A stretch of DNA of 64,000 nucleotides from UBA10438 sp044238605 (GTDB taxonomy: Bacteria > Bacteroidota > Ignavibacteria > Kapaibacteriales > Kapaibacteriaceae), in assembly GCA_044238605.1 (NCBI GenBank), contig JBIICY010000004.1, forward strand, positions 186,001-250,000. Direction: 5' to 3'. This document shows positions 63,354 through 64,000 of the stretch, piece by piece. The notes under the pieces were generated by a model. The model was not told the origin of the DNA and searched no databases. It saw only the letters and a program-made list of their open reading frames with translations. Every line of letters starts with the position of its first letter. Position 1 is the first letter of the stretch. The position numbers were made by a program, and so were the translations under genes.

Positions 63354-63848
63354 TTGTATAATCGTGATGAAATCACTCCGTGGGTTATTGGTCCGGTGTC
63401 GCTTTATGCAATAGTCAGAAACGGGGTGTGTTTAGCTGACGAGTTTTTACTCCACCTGGAGTTGGCAGACAAGCGAAGTGCTTTGTTGCTGATAGACTTT
63501 ATACAAAACATGTCGATGCTTGAATATGTGAGTCAGTTGCTACTGAGGCCGGAACTGCCCAGATACGGAATCTTTGCAATGTATAGTCGTAACGCACTGA
63601 CCGGTGAACCGTATAATCCCGCTAGATTGCTTTGTTCGTATGTTAGCGCGAGCAGCAGAATCATAGTAGTCGGTGCCGGGTTTATAAAAACACAGAACGA
63701 GTCAATACAAGACAATGTGGATGCCTACTACGAAGCAATGTATCTTTTCGATATCATGAAGGAGCTGAACGCTAGGATCGATAACGACGAGATAAAAATT
63801 GCAGGGTCTGAGCTTTATTCCGAATACCCCGACTCATTCGTATTCTAA
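63354..63848 (+). CDS. RelE/HigB-like toxin
   Basis: 164 residues from a TTG start. The C-terminal half has the phage Gp49/HigB pattern: RIIVVGAGFIKTQNESIQDN (family: i-LLhGF-KK-xKtP), then a helix with YYEAMYLFDIMKEL. Such toxins cut mRNA at the ribosome. The following gene begins an XRE-type helix-turn-helix protein, the usual antitoxin order for HigBA. The first 60 residues are longer than in the standard toxin. Confidence 0.6.
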   Translation: MYNRDEITPWVIGPVSLYAIVRNGVCLADEFLLHLELADKRSALLLIDFIQNMSMLEYVSQLLLRPELPRYGIFAMYSRNALTGEPYNPARLLCSYVSASSRIIVVGAGFIKTQNESIQDNVDAYYEAMYLFDIMKELNARIDNDEIKIAGSELYSEYPDSFVF

Positions 63849-63866
63849 CCTTCAGGAGAACGAATA

Positions 63867-64000
63867 GTGAATATTTTGCAACGCTTGGCATCCGAGATTC
63901 CTATGCAGGATAGGGTTCTAAGTGAATGGCAGTTTGCACTTGCAAAAAGCATTAATGAGCTGCGTCACGAACAAGGTCTGTCGATAGAGGAGTTTGCCAG
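63867..64000 (+). CDS. XRE-type antitoxin, 3' end cut by the window
   Basis: The GTG at 63867 has a CAGGAG ribosome site. 44 codons are visible. The final ones (LAKSINELRHEQGLSIEEFA) are the first helices of an XRE helix-turn-helix. It probably binds and neutralises the upstream toxin and represses the operon. Confidence 0.6.
   Translation, partial: MNILQRLASEIPMQDRVLSEWQFALAKSINELRHEQGLSIEEFA

Overview
The window reads as chromosomal DNA, probably from the Bacteroidota/Chlorobiota side of the FCB group (for example Ignavibacteria or Kapabacteria-like). Two signs support this. Exported proteins carry C-terminal type IX secretion (por) sorting-like domains (36413-40142), and the best promoter has the Bacteroidota form TTTG-N19-TAnnTTTG (11603-11633). 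Species assignment is inference. I found no tRNA, rRNA, CRISPR array, transposase or integrase. Gene density is high, and much of the content looks accessory: conflict and defence genes, small unknown proteins and exported proteins.

Layout. 1-8 kb: a nuclease-helicase (cut by the left edge), a BRCT protein, an SbcD/SbcC pair and an unknown. 8-11 kb: three more BRCT proteins on the minus strand with variable tails and a coding 30-bp repeat; DNA similarity shows they arose by local duplication. 11.6-13.8 kb: a promoter and a SAM-I-type riboswitch drive an unknown gene, metK and a small basic protein. 13.8-16.5 kb: small membrane and zinc-ribbon/TerB-like proteins. 16.5-17.5 kb: a WYL-domain regulator. 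18.9-26.3 kb: a restriction cluster (GmrSD-like protein with RAMA and DUF4268-like tails, two Eco57I-like methyltransferase genes, a GIY-YIG helicase). 26.3-29.6 kb: unknown small genes and a DUF429-like protein. 29.8-33.5 kb: an overlapping pair, RelE-fused UvrD helicase plus a compact PIWI protein. 34-40 kb: an exported-protein block on the minus strand. 40.3-45.4 kb: two CARF/winged-helix paralogues around a membrane-anchored HEPN-like protein and a tiny lipoprotein, followed by a ComF-like phosphoribosyltransferase and a DprA/SLOG protein. 45.6-48.1 kb: a large surface protein. 48.2-56.1 kb: a DUF4011/helicase/Vsr-like defence gene, an ATP12-like gene and a RhuM gene lying between two near-identical DoxX-like genes, with a third DoxX fragment inside. 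56-59 kb: LRR-like and acidic unknown proteins. 59-61 kb: a GIY-YIG gene broken by one stop codon and an AAA+ ATPase. 61-64 kb: exported proteins and a RelE/HigB toxin-antitoxin pair cut by the right edge.

How the parts connect. The strongest new links are these. (1) A 17-bp palindrome placed exactly 9 nt before a TACCTTYG box occurs at the WYL regulator, the GIY-YIG gene and the AAA+ ATPase, suggesting one regulon spread over 42 kb. (2) The PIWI/RelE-UvrD pair looks like a two-gene nucleic-acid-guided or helicase-coupled immune system. (3) The CARF-HEPN-PRTase-SLOG block looks like a nucleotide-signal-controlled RNase system without CRISPR. (4) A SAM riboswitch controls an uncharacterised gene in front of metK. 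All functional statements on defence are inferences from domains and context.
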